From positions 99,501 to 163,500 of the forward strand of contig JAQFVV010006450.1 in the NCBI GenBank assembly GCA_028023455.1: 64,000 nt of DNA. The letters are read 5' to 3'. The position numbers and the translations under genes are program-made. Shown here one piece after another: positions 48,561-60,880 of this stretch (the stretch's first letter is position 1; each line of letters begins with the position of its first letter). The stretch is from Epiperipatus broadwayi. Lineage: Eukaryota; Onychophora; Udeonychophora; Euonychophora; Peripatidae. The notes beneath the pieces are model-generated. The model searched no databases, was not told the origin of the DNA, and was given only the letters and a program-made list of their open reading frames with translations.

Positions 48561-50639
48561 GGAACTTTTCCAGTAAAACCTCTGTGATTGATATATTTAT
48601 GTGTGTTTAAACAATGGTTTGTTGCTGAATTCAAATTTTTAACCTTGAACAAGCTGACTTTAAAATGAAATTCATTAAACCCACTGAAATGGTCTTTACA
48701 TTGGAAATAAAAGAAGAGTCTGATAATATCAAATTTATTTTTATTTTCTCCATGACTCAACAATTTTTCTTTTAAATAAATCCATTTGTCCCTCTCTCTA
48801 CAAACTATTAAAATAAAAATCAATTATTAGAACAGGTTTTTTAAATAATGATGAATATTGACTTTATCAATATATTATGTGTTATTTGATTACCATTACA
48901 TGTAACCATTTATATATGTATTTTTTTTTATATAAAATGTTATTTTTATTGTGTATGAATTCAAGTATCTTGAAAATGTATTATTTTTATCATATATAAA
49001 GGCTAAATATAAGATTTATTAATAGTGGGAACTAACATATACATACACACCTAGTGATATATATATATGCCTACATGAATATGTGTTGAGTATGAATGTA
49101 AAAATCCAGAGAGAGGATAGTGGTAGAAATTTAGTATAATGAGAAATAGATTTTAAAGTAATTAGCAACCTAGATTAATGGAAATTGAAATAAATAACTA
49201 AGAACAAATTTTTTAAAAAATATTCCTATTTTTCTATACTTTAATTAAATTTTCTCTACCTATTTCTTGATTATTGTTTTTAAGATTATAGGTATAAATT
49301 TTATATTATATGCAATGTGCGAGTGTGTGCGTGCATCGGGTGTTTATTTTTAAAAACTAAAATGCCAGTGATTCTTAATATCTTTAAGTTTTCTAAATAC
49401 ATTAACATTCATGTATATTTTTTTGCTATTAAAGACTGAGTTTAAATTACATTGGGGGGGGGGGGGATTTTGGGTTATTATTATTATTTGAATATAACTA
49501 AATTATGTAATTTTTTCTATTTGTATATTGATGACTAACCAATAATAAAATTTAATTTTTTTATTAAAAGAAGTTTATATATTTCTTAGAGTTAATTATT
49601 GTCTTGACTAAACTAATTTAGTCATCATCATCACTGGTGGATTTCAATCATAAAACATAGTTTAAATATGTATCAATATTTTGGTAAATAATTATAGATT
49701 GATAAAAGATACAAGTCGTGTTGCGAGTTAGTTATAAAGCTGTGGCTAAAAGTATCATTGTCATCATTATTATCATCATCATTTTACTAATTAATAAATG
49801 GCCATATAAATTATGTTTTTCGCTTTGTTTTATTTGTTATTTCTGAGCCATCATAAGGGATATGATTACCATCAATGATCTCTAGTATTAAATATGAGTT
49901 AGTAAAATTGGTAATGTTAGTAAATATGAGCTTGAAAAATTTATAATATTAAATTATGAAATATGAGCTCTTAAAAGGTTTTATGATATTAAATAATTAA
50001 ATATGATCCATATTGGAGTTTGCACAAGAATTTATATGCATAGCTATGGGATAATGTTAATGATTTACCATTAACACAGGTGCAAATGATATACTATTCT
50101 ATAATGGAAAATCCCACATACTATTTATAAATAATGTACCAACTGAGGTTCAAACCAGATACGATTAAAAATAGGTATCAAATGTGATGTTTGGATACCC
50201 TAGTAGTGCTCAGATATATATATATAGGAAAGAATGGAATATAAAGAGTAAAACAGTTAATTGCAGAGAGATTTGTCCAATTGGGATCTAAAACTGCTTA
50301 CATGGTCATTGGTAATTGATCCAAAACAATTGATCCATTGCAAATGACTGCCTCAATAAGGAGTGGTATGGAAATAAGATTTTATCTAGATTATTCATTC
50401 CATTACAAATGGTTTAAATTATTTTATTTTTCATTACAAATGGCTGCTCAATGTGGAATGATGCAATAATGGATATTAGATACTAGATCATTTTCTTTTC
50501 CGTTACAATATATATATCTTTATATTTTTACTCTTTAAAATCTTCTATATCTCTAAATATATAGAAAATTTTAAAGAATAAAGATATTTGAAATACAGAT
50601 GTGTGTGCACATTGATATACATTAATATTAAAAAATAAT
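48561..50639. other. AT-rich with simple repeats
   Basis: The segment holds a 13-G run at 49454-49466, CAT/CATCAT repeats near 49622-49640 and 49756-49785, and short AT repeats. No gene was recognised. Confidence 0.5.
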
Positions 50640-51765
50640 AAATTAAGTCATATATCACATGACTTAATTTTAAAAGCTTGTATTACAAATCTAATACAAT
50701 GAGTGTGTTAATAGCTCTAAACAAGCTTTTCCAACAAATGCTGCAAGAGAAAGCATTTAAAAATCTCTATCTAGAACTATCTCTATCCCAAAACTGGCCT
50801 CAAGTTACTGGTTATCTTCAGTGAGGCACTAGGATAATCAGACACTGGATCTAAAATACCAACTCAAAACCAGCCCTTGTCTAATACTTAACTATTAAGT
50901 AGAAAATCTGAAATTTTCAGATACTTATATGTCTTCAAATCCAGTTAACTAACTTAAATAGTTATATGGGTCTGAATAATGTTCAGCTTCACCATATATT
51001 AATAGCATTAGCAAAAATTGTAATAGTAAAAAAATAATAAATTAAGTCATATGGCATGTGATTTAATTTTAAAAGCTTGTATTACAAATCTAATACAATG
51101 AGCATGCTAATAGCTCTAAACAAGTTTTTAAAATTAAGTCAAAGTGATATATGACTTAAAAATTTTTTTTTACTATTATAATTTTTGCTTTAAAGGTTAT
51201 TGGTGAAGTTATACTGCTAATGCTATTAATATATGATGTAGCTTGAAACCAGTTTGGGGATAGGAATAATTCTTGATAGAAATTTTGAAATGCTTTCTCT
51301 TATGGCATTTGTTGAAAAAGCTTGTTTAGAGCTATTAGCATGCTTATTGTATTAGATTTGTTATACAAGCTTTTAAAATTAAGTCACATGATATATGACT
51401 TAATTTATTATTTCTTTACTATTACAGTTTTTGCTTTAAAGCTATTGGTGATGTTATCTTGTTAATGCTATTAATATATGGCGAAGATGAATATTATTCA
51501 GACCCAAATAGCTATTTCAGTTAAATAGCTGGATTTGAAGACATATAGGTGTCTGAAAAATTCAGATTTTCTACTTAATAGTTAAGTATTAGATAAATGC
51601 TGGTCTTGAATTGGTGGTTTAGATCTAGTGTCTGAATATCTTAGAGCTTCACTGAAGATAGCCAGTAGCTTGAAACCAGTTTGGGGATAGGAATAGTTCT
51701 AGATAGAGATTTTTAAATGCTTTCTCTTGTGGCATTTGTTGGAATAGCTTGTTTACATTACATTA
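50640..51765. mobile_element. family B hammerhead repeat cluster
   Basis: Copies lie in both orientations. A minus-strand unit occupies about 50640-51000; a second end fragment follows to about 51130; plus-strand copies run from about 51150 to 51765. GAAACCAGTTTGGGGATAGG occurs at about 51249 and at 51672 in the same orientation, so they bound one unit of 420-430 nt. Blocks shared by all copies include AAGCTTGTATTACAAATCTA, TTGACATATGACTTAATTT-like sequence and AGTAGAAAATCTGAA. No protein is encoded. The order of blocks around the ribozyme (GTGAGG, GGATC) recalls family A, which suggests a common origin. Confidence 0.7.
51647..51686 (+). ncRNA. hammerhead ribozyme-like motif, family B
   Basis: The plus strand has CTGAAGA (51652-51658), T-AGC-CAGTA-GCT-T (stem II of 3 bp), GAAAC (51672-51676), loop CA, then GTT (51679-51681). 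GUU is an allowed though slower cleavage triplet than GUC. Stem I pairs CTTCA (51647-51651) with TGGGG (51682-51686), including two G-U pairs. The minus-strand copy near 50790-50830 is degenerate (GAGGC in place of GAAAC). Confidence 0.65.
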
Positions 51766-52034
51766 ATATTAAGTAGAAAATAAAAAAAATTATAGAAAAG
51801 ATAAATATGTGTGGGCCTATACAAATCCCTAAATGTTTGTCTGTAAAGTGGTCATGTAAATTTCTTTATTACAGAATATATTTTTCAAGGAAAAAAAATA
51901 ATTTGATCCACCATTAATAAATGGTAATTTTTTTTATGAAGCATTTTACACAAAGGAAGTAATCCCTTTCTTCCATAGGCTGGGTAGATTTGCCAGCAAG
52001 TAATTACACAAAGCAAAGAAAAAATTGTTGAAGC

Positions 52035-52435
52035 AACTAATTAAAAAAACTATTATAAAAACAAAGGCCTTTTCATAGGCTGGGTACATTTCTGGATTCT
52101 AAAAAATTTTATGATATTTTACAAAAGACATATGGAATAAAACTTTGTGAAGAAAAAAATGCTTGGGGGAAAAAATCAGTACATGTACTTTTAACTACAA
52201 TACAGAACTGAATAGGTATAGTAAATCATGAAGCAAATGAGACATATAATGAGGGAAAAAAATAGAAGCTATAGTATCATATTTACATTTTAGTTTTGGT
52301 TAGCACATAATTGAAGTCTTGAAGTCATGTACTTTAATATCACGCATGATTGAAATTTGTTAAAGCAACCAGTTAAAAAAAATTCTTACAAAAACAATGG
52401 TCTTTCCATAGATCGGGTACATTTCTGGTATAAAG
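52035..52435 (+). repeat. dispersed direct repeat, unidentified
   Basis: AGCAACTAATTAAAAAAACT followed by CATAGGCTGGGTACATTTCT (52035-52095) recurs at 52370-52435 with GATCGGGTACATTTCTGG. A third shorter copy, CCATAGGCTGGGTAGATTTG, is at 51977. The nature of the repeat is unknown. Confidence 0.5.
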
Positions 52436-53212
52436 TATTAAAAACACCAAAACAAAATTATTGTGTAAATAAATTAACAAGATTGCTAGAGAGTCAAACT
52501 GTCAAAAAAATCTTAATAAAATGTGTTATAATACAATACTTAAAATATTCTGGATTAATAGTGAATATCAAAATAACAACATTCACCCAGCCAATACAAA
52601 AAAAAATTGAATGCCTGGGTACTGAGGATTTTAGATAATACTTTCTTTTCAGCTGTTTTCTAATGGCAAATATTCTTCATATTTTTATAAAGAAGTTTTT
52701 GATTCCCATTTGTTATAGTTTTACTTTAATCAATAACAATATCATTCATATGGTACAGCTATATGTCTTTATTTATTTTTACAAATTCTGATCAAACTTA
52801 AGCAAAACTACCTCACTAAGATTTAATATTACTCAGGCCTAAACATTATAGAAATTGTTAGTGACATTATTGTTAAGTATGCTATTTGGGCAACATAATC
52901 TTATAAGAAAACTGAAATGAATAGATGACATTCATCTCAAGGCCCATTCTGTGATCAATATACATTAGCACATGAAACAATTAATCTCCTCATGGAAAGA
53001 CTTCATCTTGATAAACTCCTGATTAAAAACATCAAATAATAAAATTAGACAATGATTCATTAGAAACTACAAGATTGGAATCCTGTCTCTTAGAATAAAA
53101 AGTGACTGCATAGTATTGGCAATAATGGAACACCTCAAATACCAGTTATATTCTTCACAGAGAAATCTTCTCTTCATTTATGAAACACAATAAAATTGCT
53201 TAAGTTGACCCA

Positions 53213-53214
<2 letters not shown>

Positions 53215-53307
<93 letters not shown>
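53215..53307. repeat. (AT)46 microsatellite
   Basis: This is an uninterrupted AT dinucleotide run of 93 bases directly 5' of the LINE remnant. A repeated Tyr-Ile frame across it is an artefact. Confidence 0.95.
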
Positions 53308-53310
<3 letters not shown>

Positions 53311-53389
53311 AAGATCCTCTACAAATAAATTGTTCAGCATATCATGGCTGTAACCGTAGTTCAGGAGACTTCTCATTCTTTAAATAATG

Positions 53390-54398
53390 CATATCTTTTT
53401 AAAATGTATGGACTTACATTGATTATTGATAGGATACATTACAAACATGCTATAACCACATCTGTTTCAAACTATCTTGTAAAGCAAATACTTTCCATTG
53501 AAGATAGTTAAAACAATGTTACAATTCCAATTTGGTTAAATAATTTTTATGCATGTAATATTTACAAACCTCCTTATATAAATTGGTTTTACTTTCTTTT
53601 TCTAGATTTTTTAATTTCTTCTGTATTTATAGTAATCTTTGGGATATTCAAATGAAAATCAAGCAGATTGCCAACTTTTAATATGGATGGATTTAAATAA
53701 TATGCATTTACTTTATGATGCTAAACAAGAAGAAATATATTTTCCAGGAACAGAGACAACTTCTGATTTATGTTTTGACAAAAAAAAAAGGGTTTATTCT
53801 TTGCTGCTGAACTATTGAAATTTGGATCATTTTCTTCATAGTCAGTATAAACCAAGTCTAATTACTTTTGGAATCTATATTCCTAAAATCAAAAGTTATC
53901 CTATCTCAAAATAAAATTAAAAAAAAAAAGAATTGTAGTTGTTATACTGGATATCTAAGAAAAAATATTAAGAGAATCTCTCCAATTCTCTATTGTTATA
54001 ATAGACATATAATAACAGCTACCAGAGAATCCATCCATTAAGGACATCAAAAGCAATTATCTATTGGTTGAAAGAAAACCAGTAAGGATCTTTATACACA
54101 ATTTTGTTTACTAATGATGTGCAAATTTCTGAGAAACTTAAATCAGTGGATGATGCCAGAAGAGAAATATGCAAAGAGCTCATGTCAAAATCTTGTAAGA
54201 TCTAGTTGTAAGTCTTGGTCACTTTTACAAAATCTTGATAGAGATAAAATAATCACTAAAAGAACTATTATTGTCACTATTAATGAGGTTGATAATTTTA
54301 TGTCAAACTTTTAATCTCAAGATTGATAGAATGAGAAAAATCATCATTAGAGCAGAACTACAATATTCTTTTTCACAATGCTCCACAAATATTATTTT
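53390..54398 (+). mobile_element. Jockey/CR1-group LINE, endonuclease part (decayed)
   Basis: Read with frame changes, the plus strand gives a NIYKPPYINW stretch near 53560-53590, then GYSNENQADCQLL and MDLNNMHLLYDAKQE near 53650-53735, and FPGTETTSDLCF near 53742-53780. These fit the apurinic endonuclease of this LINE group (NVYKPP, GDFNSH...WGY, DWxxxNNLxLLxD, T...TTPDLxF). LDHF near 53815 corresponds to the SDH active-site block; the first residue is changed. A linker region with LDRDKI follows at 54230. Stops are frequent. The element is interrupted at 54387-54398 by an insertion and resumes at 55314. Confidence 0.75.
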
Positions 54399-54435
54399 AA
54401 ATTTTATTCCATTTCTTATTTGCATTGCTTAATTA

Positions 54436-55203
54436 TATATACTATAATACACCATATACTCCTTAACTTACACTTTACAATGCAGTTAACATAAGATTTA
54501 TTTTATTTCCTTCCTTACAGTTTCAACTGTCCAGCAGTCATCATCAGAGCTACAACATTTAAACATATACAATTAATATAAATTTAATATCTATTCATAC
54601 ATATATCAACATATATATATATATACACACATACACATACATACATAAATATACACATAAATATAAAAATAAAAACAACATTCCAAAATATTCCTACTAT
54701 TGTCTTAAATATGGATCCTTAATATCTCTATAATCTAAACTTCTTTATCCACCCTTATACTTAATTAACTTCTTTAATTTAAAAAATTTAAAAAAATTTT
54801 CTATGTATTTTTTAACGTTTATTTTTCCATATTAATATCATTTAAATTTTAAATTTACTTTTTAATTTTATTTATTTCTTCTATTTTTTATATATTACTC
54901 ATTAATCAATAACAAATAATATTAACATAATATCTTTACAATTTTACAATAGTAGGAATATTTGGAATGTTGTTTTTATTTTTATATTTATGTGTATATT
55001 TATGTATGTATATGTATGTGTGTATATATATTGATATATGTATGAATAGATATTAAATTTATATTAATTGTATATGTTTAAATGTTGTAGCTCTGATGAT
55101 GACTGCTGGACAGTTGAAACTGTAAGAAAGGAAATAAAATAAATCTTATGTTAACTGCATTGTAAAGTGTAAATTAAGGAGTATATGGTGTATTATAGTA
55201 TAA
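54436..55203. mobile_element. family E long inverted-repeat element
   Basis: The arms 54436-54704 and 54944-55203 are near-identical reverse complements, with ends TATACTATAATACACC and GGTGTATTATAGTATA. Each arm carries CTGATGATGACTGCTGG, CAGTTGAAACTGTAAG and TAAATCTTATGTTAACTGCA. A loop of about 240 bp separates them. AAATATTATTTT occurs before the insert (54387) and after it (55202 and 55301), consistent with target-site duplication in the host LINE. In each arm CTGATGA and GAAAC (55093-55120 plus; 54520-54547 minus) look hammerhead-like, but stem I is poor. Confidence 0.8.
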
Positions 55204-55214
55204 ATATTATTTTG

Positions 55215-55300
55215 TAAATAATATTTACTGAGGCTATAACCTCGGCAATATGCGTATATTACTTACGTAATCAATGTGCGTTTAATAAATTTATAATTAC
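55215..55300 (-). mobile_element. 86-bp family D-like insertion with 13-bp direct repeats
   Basis: AAATATTATTTTG at 55202-55214 and 55301-55313 flanks this segment exactly. On the minus strand it starts GTAATTATAAATTTATTAAA and ends CTCAGTAAATATTATTTA, matching family D ends at 34.87 kb. The centre includes ATTACGTAAGTAAT. Confidence 0.7.
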
Positions 55301-55313
55301 AAATATTATTTTG

Positions 55314-56885
55314 GTAAAATCTGTCAATATTCATGAACTTGAATGTATGCTTGATTGTCTTAAACTAGGAGAAGATTCTAGGAGAAGATATTATACTTTC
55401 AAAGTTTCTAAAAAATTTATGAGCTAAAGCTAAAGCATAGTTGGAAAAACTATTCAGTAATATTATTCCTATAGAAATAATTCCAAAAATTTGGCATATA
55501 AGAAACACAGTAGCAGTCTTAAAATCAAATAAACATAGTAATAATCCAAAAAATTATTACTTGATATCATTGTTATGCATTCTTTACAAGTTTTTTGAAA
55601 GAATCATATTAATAAAATTTTTTGCCAATATTTAAGGATCAGTTACTTATTGAACAATCTGAATTTTAGCCAAAAAAAGCTGTTGCAAACAAGTTTTATT
55701 CCTAACAACTTATATTGAAAAACGATTTGAAAATAAATTAAAAATTGGTACTATCCTGATAGATCTAACTTCAGCTTATAATTCTGTTTGGAAAAATAGT
55801 CTTCTAAAATTCTTAAATATAGGAAAACTATTTACTTAACAAAATGCTCTCTGTAAAAAAGACTTAAGTGACCCAGAATGATAATCATAGTAGATACAAA
55901 ATTTTACAGAATGGTCTTCCATAGATTCATTTCTCTCACCTATTTGATTTAATATATTCATTGGGTTCTTCATGAAATGGAGTGCATGAAATTCATTTAT
56001 GTGCATGATATTGCTTTGAATTTCATAAAAAAGATTCTTTCCTAAAGTTCTTAGAAAAGTCTCTTAATATATGAAAAGATTGAAAAAAATTTTAGACTGG
56101 GATTATTTCTAATCCAATGAGGACAATATGCTCAAGTTTTTATCTAAAAAAGAGAGAATAATTTCATAATCTTAAGTTTGAAACACAATCCTAAACTCAT
56201 GCTATTTAAGGGTAATCTTGGATTGTAGTATAATATAGGGTTAAAAAATGGATAGCTAGTTATTATTTGGGATTGTGGTGCAAATACTTTATGAACAGAT
56301 TTCTAAGCATTATCACACTCTGTTGCATCTCTATTTGAAGAAAAAGTTCCCATACTAAACTTTTGGATACTCAATTAAATATTATTATGATTTAAGTCTA
56401 CTTCTTTGCAGTATCCTCCTGTTCTTTTGCATATTTTTGCTCCAGATAGTAAATGAAAAATTGCTTCATGAAAATTGATTAAGAAGCTGCTAAGCAAATC
56501 AAATTTCTTAATAACTAAAGAAATACTTTTAATATCCAAGACTCATTTCAAATTTAGATCCTCTTTTTGGAATTCAAACAAAAATCTACAATCAAAGAAG
56601 TTATGGCATAAAAAATGAAACTATTATGATGTTACAAATATATATTTTTTTCCAGATCTAACAATAATACCAGCTGGATTTGATCTTCCTAAATGCAACT
56701 GAAGTCTTGCCAACAGATTCAGGACAATCCAAAGGTCGTATGCTCATCTGCTTCATAAATGGAATTTATAGCCATTGATTTATGGTTACAATGGGAGAAT
56801 TGAAAGATTTAATAAAGTCACTGGTAAATCTATTTCCTGGTTGGAATCTCTGGAGATTTTTTAATGATATCTTGTTAATAGTAAT
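55314..56885 (+). mobile_element. Jockey/CR1-group LINE, reverse transcriptase and C-terminus (decayed)
   Basis: After the insertion the polyprotein continues with HELECMLDCLKLGEDS, then IPKIWHIRNTVAVLKSNK and NPKNYYLISLLCILYKFFER near 55480-55610 (RT1-RT2 of this group). GTILIDLTSAYNSVWKNS near 55747-55800 is the A motif (usually DLTAAYDTVW). The catalytic block at 55998-56009 reads YVHD in place of YADD, so a catalytic Asp is lost. YILGL-like, APDSK and LIKKLL stretches follow. NRFRTIQR and LLHKWNL near 56710-56770 form the conserved C-terminal end. Frameshifts and stops are frequent. A second copy of the last 250 bp is at 10722-11030. Confidence 0.8.
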
Positions 56886-57489
56886 AGTTAAGCTGTTGTT
56901 TAACAAAATCATATGCTAAATAATAACAAATAGCAAACTGCCTTACAAAATTTGCAGGTAACCTTAATTAACTATACAATGAAAATTATGAATTTGGTCT
57001 AAAAATTACCTATTTTTTGAAAAAAATGTCAACAAATTATAAAAAATTAAAAGTCTGAAGTCATAAATAAATAATAAAAACATCAGTAAAATGAGAATAA
57101 GAGAAACAGTTGAAATATTTTTAGTTTAAAATTATTTTTATAGCACTTACTTAGAAGTAGACTTATCTGAAAAAAGATCCCTTATATAAATCTGATTCAT
57201 TCTTTTTTACAATGAAAAGAAATGGAAAATAAAAAAGAACAGTTAACAAGCTAAAGATATTTAAAATATGAAATTATAGAATATTATTTAAAATATTTTG
57301 AATTAACAGAGAGTGACAAAATAATGATTTAATTATCAAGCAATTTTACTAGCATATTTTCATGTATGATTAGTCTTCACTACTAATCATTGATATTTAT
57401 TCTTAATGTTAAAAATTATTACACTTTTAAACCCAGATATATAATTTAATGCTATATTAAAGATTAAACAAATAATATTTATTAATGAA

Positions 57490-57868
57490 TAATTACGCAG
57501 AAGAAATTAACCTCTAATCACACACTGTTTTCATAATTGTTATAAATCTCCATGCACTCACCCATTAGTAAGAGTTTTGAAAGATTAAGTGAATCATTTA
57601 AGCTTATAGCATACTCATATATACACCAACCACTTTATTGACTATGGTCATATAATGGCTTGATCTATTGCATGCCTGATATTATAATTGACAATTAAAT
57701 TAAACAAATTTAGTTAATCTATCATAAGAGAGAAGAGTGTTATGTTAACCACCTGCAATTAGACATATTAATTATGAATAAATGTACATCTACTATTATT
57801 AAAAAGAGATTCATAACAGTTATAAAAACAATGTACGATCGGAGGTTAATTTCCTTCTGCATAATTAC
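57490..57868. mobile_element. 379-bp MITE with about 65-bp terminal inverted repeats
   Basis: TAATTACGCAGAAGAAATTA with AACCTCTAATC at the left pairs with GATCGGAGGTTAATTTCCTT plus CTGCATAATTA at the right. Inner segments ACTGTTTTCATAATTGTTAT and ATAACAGTTATAAAAACAAT also pair. It has no coding capacity. Confidence 0.75.
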
Positions 57869-59262
57869 AGATTTTTAAGCACTTAATAATAGTAGGTTTA
57901 CATATATTAATAAACTATATTTCACTCCTTTTTTTATCATGTTCAAATATTTTTTAGAACATATGACTATGAACAAAAAAAAATATGTAAAAAACTTCAA
58001 AATATATTTCAATATGAACCATATCTTCTCAGTTGTCACATGCCTCACAATAATGAGAATGTGTGATGATTTGGATGAACTAATGAAACATGGTTTATGT
58101 CAAAATACATCTTAGGAATTATTTAAATTTTAACTATCTATTTTAAAGCAGTAACATCAATGTATGCTGTATCATTTTTATAATAAAACAGTACTGAGCT
58201 AGAATGAGAAAAGGTCATAAACTGTTAAATGACATAAATCAAAAAATAAAATAAATTATTTAGAAACACAAAACACACAACAATTGCAAATGCAAAATAT
58301 AAGTTATTTTGGAGATAAAAATAAATAAATAGATAAACATAATAAAACAAATTTAATGCAATACAATAAGATTAATGTAGTAAATAGAGTAAATCACCAA
58401 GGTAAATGCTGAAAGCGTTTCAAATTTATCATCTTCAGAAAAAAAATACCCTAATAGATCATGTGTATTAAATTTTCGAAAGTAAGTTTATATTTACATA
58501 CTCACTGCAATTATACCGCACACACTCATGTTTATAACTGCGTGGCAATGATTTGAAGAAAATAATTTATTAAATGGTTATTTATAACATAAACGTTAGT
58601 GTTATGTTCAATCATAAATTATCATTTTTGAATTTTCAATAAATTAAATACTTTATATAATTATTCTTTAATTTAAAATTATATTTAACTACTGAAATAA
58701 TTTATTTTAAATTATATCATATTTTACAAAAACTTTTTAATCATAATTTTTGAAATCACAATGACTAATTTTCGAATTATGTAATTAAAGACAAGCAAAA
58801 ATGAAATTTAAATTATTATATTTACAATACTTTCTTTTTTTAAGTGCAAAAAGATTTTTTAAAAAAATAATAGTTTGTTTTAGGGCAAAATAATAAATAT
58901 TTAATACGTCAGAAAACAACTCTGCAAAAAAAAAAAAATTACTACGAATGTATGACAAAAATATAAATGAAATAAAATGCTTTCAGCAATATTTTTTATT
59001 TCTCATTTCTCAGCTAACCATAATATAATGCCAACAGTATTTATTTTTCTGCAAAAATTATATAAAAGTTAAAATTATTATTTAAAAAGAAAGAAAAGGA
59101 AGCAGATGTATATTTTTCACTATTATGCATTTATAAAGGCTTAAAAATGTAGAATGCAATATTGGGTTTATATGCTAATGGTAAAATAGACATCAAATAA
59201 TCCACTATAGGAAAATAATCTCTCTTATATCATTCTAGAAAAGAATACAAGAGTTACCAATG
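57869..59262. other. AT-rich region with one hammerhead-like relic
   Basis: On the minus strand of 58412-58438, CTGAAGA, a weak stem, GAAAC and GCTTTCAGC recall a hammerhead, but there is no GUH triplet and stem II does not pair. Nothing else is recognised. Confidence 0.35.
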
Positions 59263-59487
59263 AAATGGACGACTGAAGAGTTGTGGGGTGGAGTGGTTTG
59301 AAGCCTGTCCATTAAAGTATGAAGATTGGCTATCTTAATATAAGCTGAGCTTTGATTGTGTATATGTGTGAAGATGATAATTTGGACCAACTGATGAGTG
59401 CTGGTTTAGCACATATTGGTGATTATTTATCTTTTCGACATGTGTGTGATCAAATGTAGCAGTGATATGAGATAGCATGGGTGGCTG
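59263..59487 (+). mobile_element. family C single arm
   Basis: AAGCCTGTCCATTAAAGTAT, TTGGACCAACTGATGA, GTTTAGCA and TTATCTTTTCGACATGTGTG match the right arm of the family C element at 34249-34560, more diverged. The matching inverted arm is absent, so this is a solo or half copy. Confidence 0.75.
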
Positions 59488-60439
59488 TACTGTAGAAAAA
59501 AATTCATATTTCAAATGTTGGATAGTAAAGTTTTTATAATTCTTCCATTTATATTTTACCTTCTAACTAAGATATCTATTTACCGACAAATTTTATATGA
59601 TTAGCTAGATTGTTTATGGGTTAGATACTGGAGAGCAAGATCCTAAGCCTATTTGGAATTCCCCATAATCACAGATCATAGAGCTAACACATATTTACTT
59701 TGTCTATTTCATGGCAAAAGTCCCTACAACTATCTCTCAGAGAAAAATAGTAAAGTAATAAGAGAGAGAACATAAATATAATAAAATATATTGAAATGGA
59801 CAGCAATAGTTAGTTATCTTGAACTATCTCATGTGATCTGGCTTTTGAATTTTCAAAAATTTTGCATGCTAAGTGTTAAAGAAGAATGTGATTATTCTAG
59901 CAATCAGTCCATAAAACATTACCTTTATTAAGCTGAAAAATAGAGATCTTATGTTAATTTGGTCAAATGTATGTCAATGTACTGTCAAAGAAAAAATACT
60001 ATTGTAATACAATGCACTGTCATCATTACTAGTGCAGTACCTTTTCCATAGACAATAAATTGTAGTCTGACACAATTTAAGTATACACAAATTCAAATGT
60101 TATGTAAGATGTGGATAATAATGAATTACTTAGATAATTTATATTAAAAATATCCATTGAGTCCATCAAGGACTCCAGTTGATCCTGTTTCTGGCTCCCC
60201 ATTTCAGTTCCTTTTCTCTTAGTTTGAGGAATTAATTTTCTCAAAAACTATTCTTATTTAAAAGAGGAGTTTCTTACCTCTCTTTTCATATACAAGTTAT
60301 GCCAACACATTATCACAAGTAAGAATAATTTCAACCTTTATAAAAATGCTGTGCAAATTATATGATAGCCATTGAAATTTCAAAAGATTTTTACAGTGAT
60401 TTTGCTTTTAATAAAAATTCTTCATTTCACTCAGTTTTG
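59488..60439. other. AT-rich sequence, nothing recognised
   Basis: Slightly higher GC near 59620-59700, without a recognisable feature. Confidence 0.4.
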
Positions 60440-60880
60440 CTGACTGCTTGAGAAGGTTTGATTGTCAGGAGGGGCCCCAGGAGCCTAAATCCTAATTCTG
60501 TTGAGTATGGGAGCTGGAATGAGGGTGCTGTGGGGATCGTTTTCGATGTTGATTTTCTCAATCATAGGAAAAGAGAAATAACATTATATTTAGCAGATTT
60601 TTTTAGCATTGTTTCTACAAATGATTTCATCCATGTATTATTGCAAAGTAAGCTGTAGTTTGGCCTAATGGATGTAAGGAATTTGCCTTATTTGTTTTTA
60701 TTATTTCCAATGTTTTTATGGATAGGGTTGGCCCTTTGTTGTTCATATGGTTTTTTGTGTGGATTAGAATGGTTTTCAGCAGAGACAATTTAAAGGTTAG
60801 TTTTTTTCCTTGTTCTCCATAAGTCTTCCAAAGTATACTGGATTGTGCTCTTCTGGAGATACTCGAGGCCATTTTGGAGA
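60440..60880 (-). other. GC-richer block, unidentified repeat-derived sequence
   Basis: The block contains GGAGGGGCCCCAGGAGCC and GGCCATTTTGGAGAACTGAA, unlike its surroundings. The minus strand has an open frame (60627-60872) with SSILWKTYGEQGKKLTFKLS and ILIHTKNHMNN, no domain recognised. The composition jump suggests a transposed segment rather than a host exon; no splice borders are visible. Confidence 0.35.

Noticed and set aside
53196-53387. Open frame rich in Tyr-Ile repeats
   Set aside because: It is a translation of the (AT)46 microsatellite.
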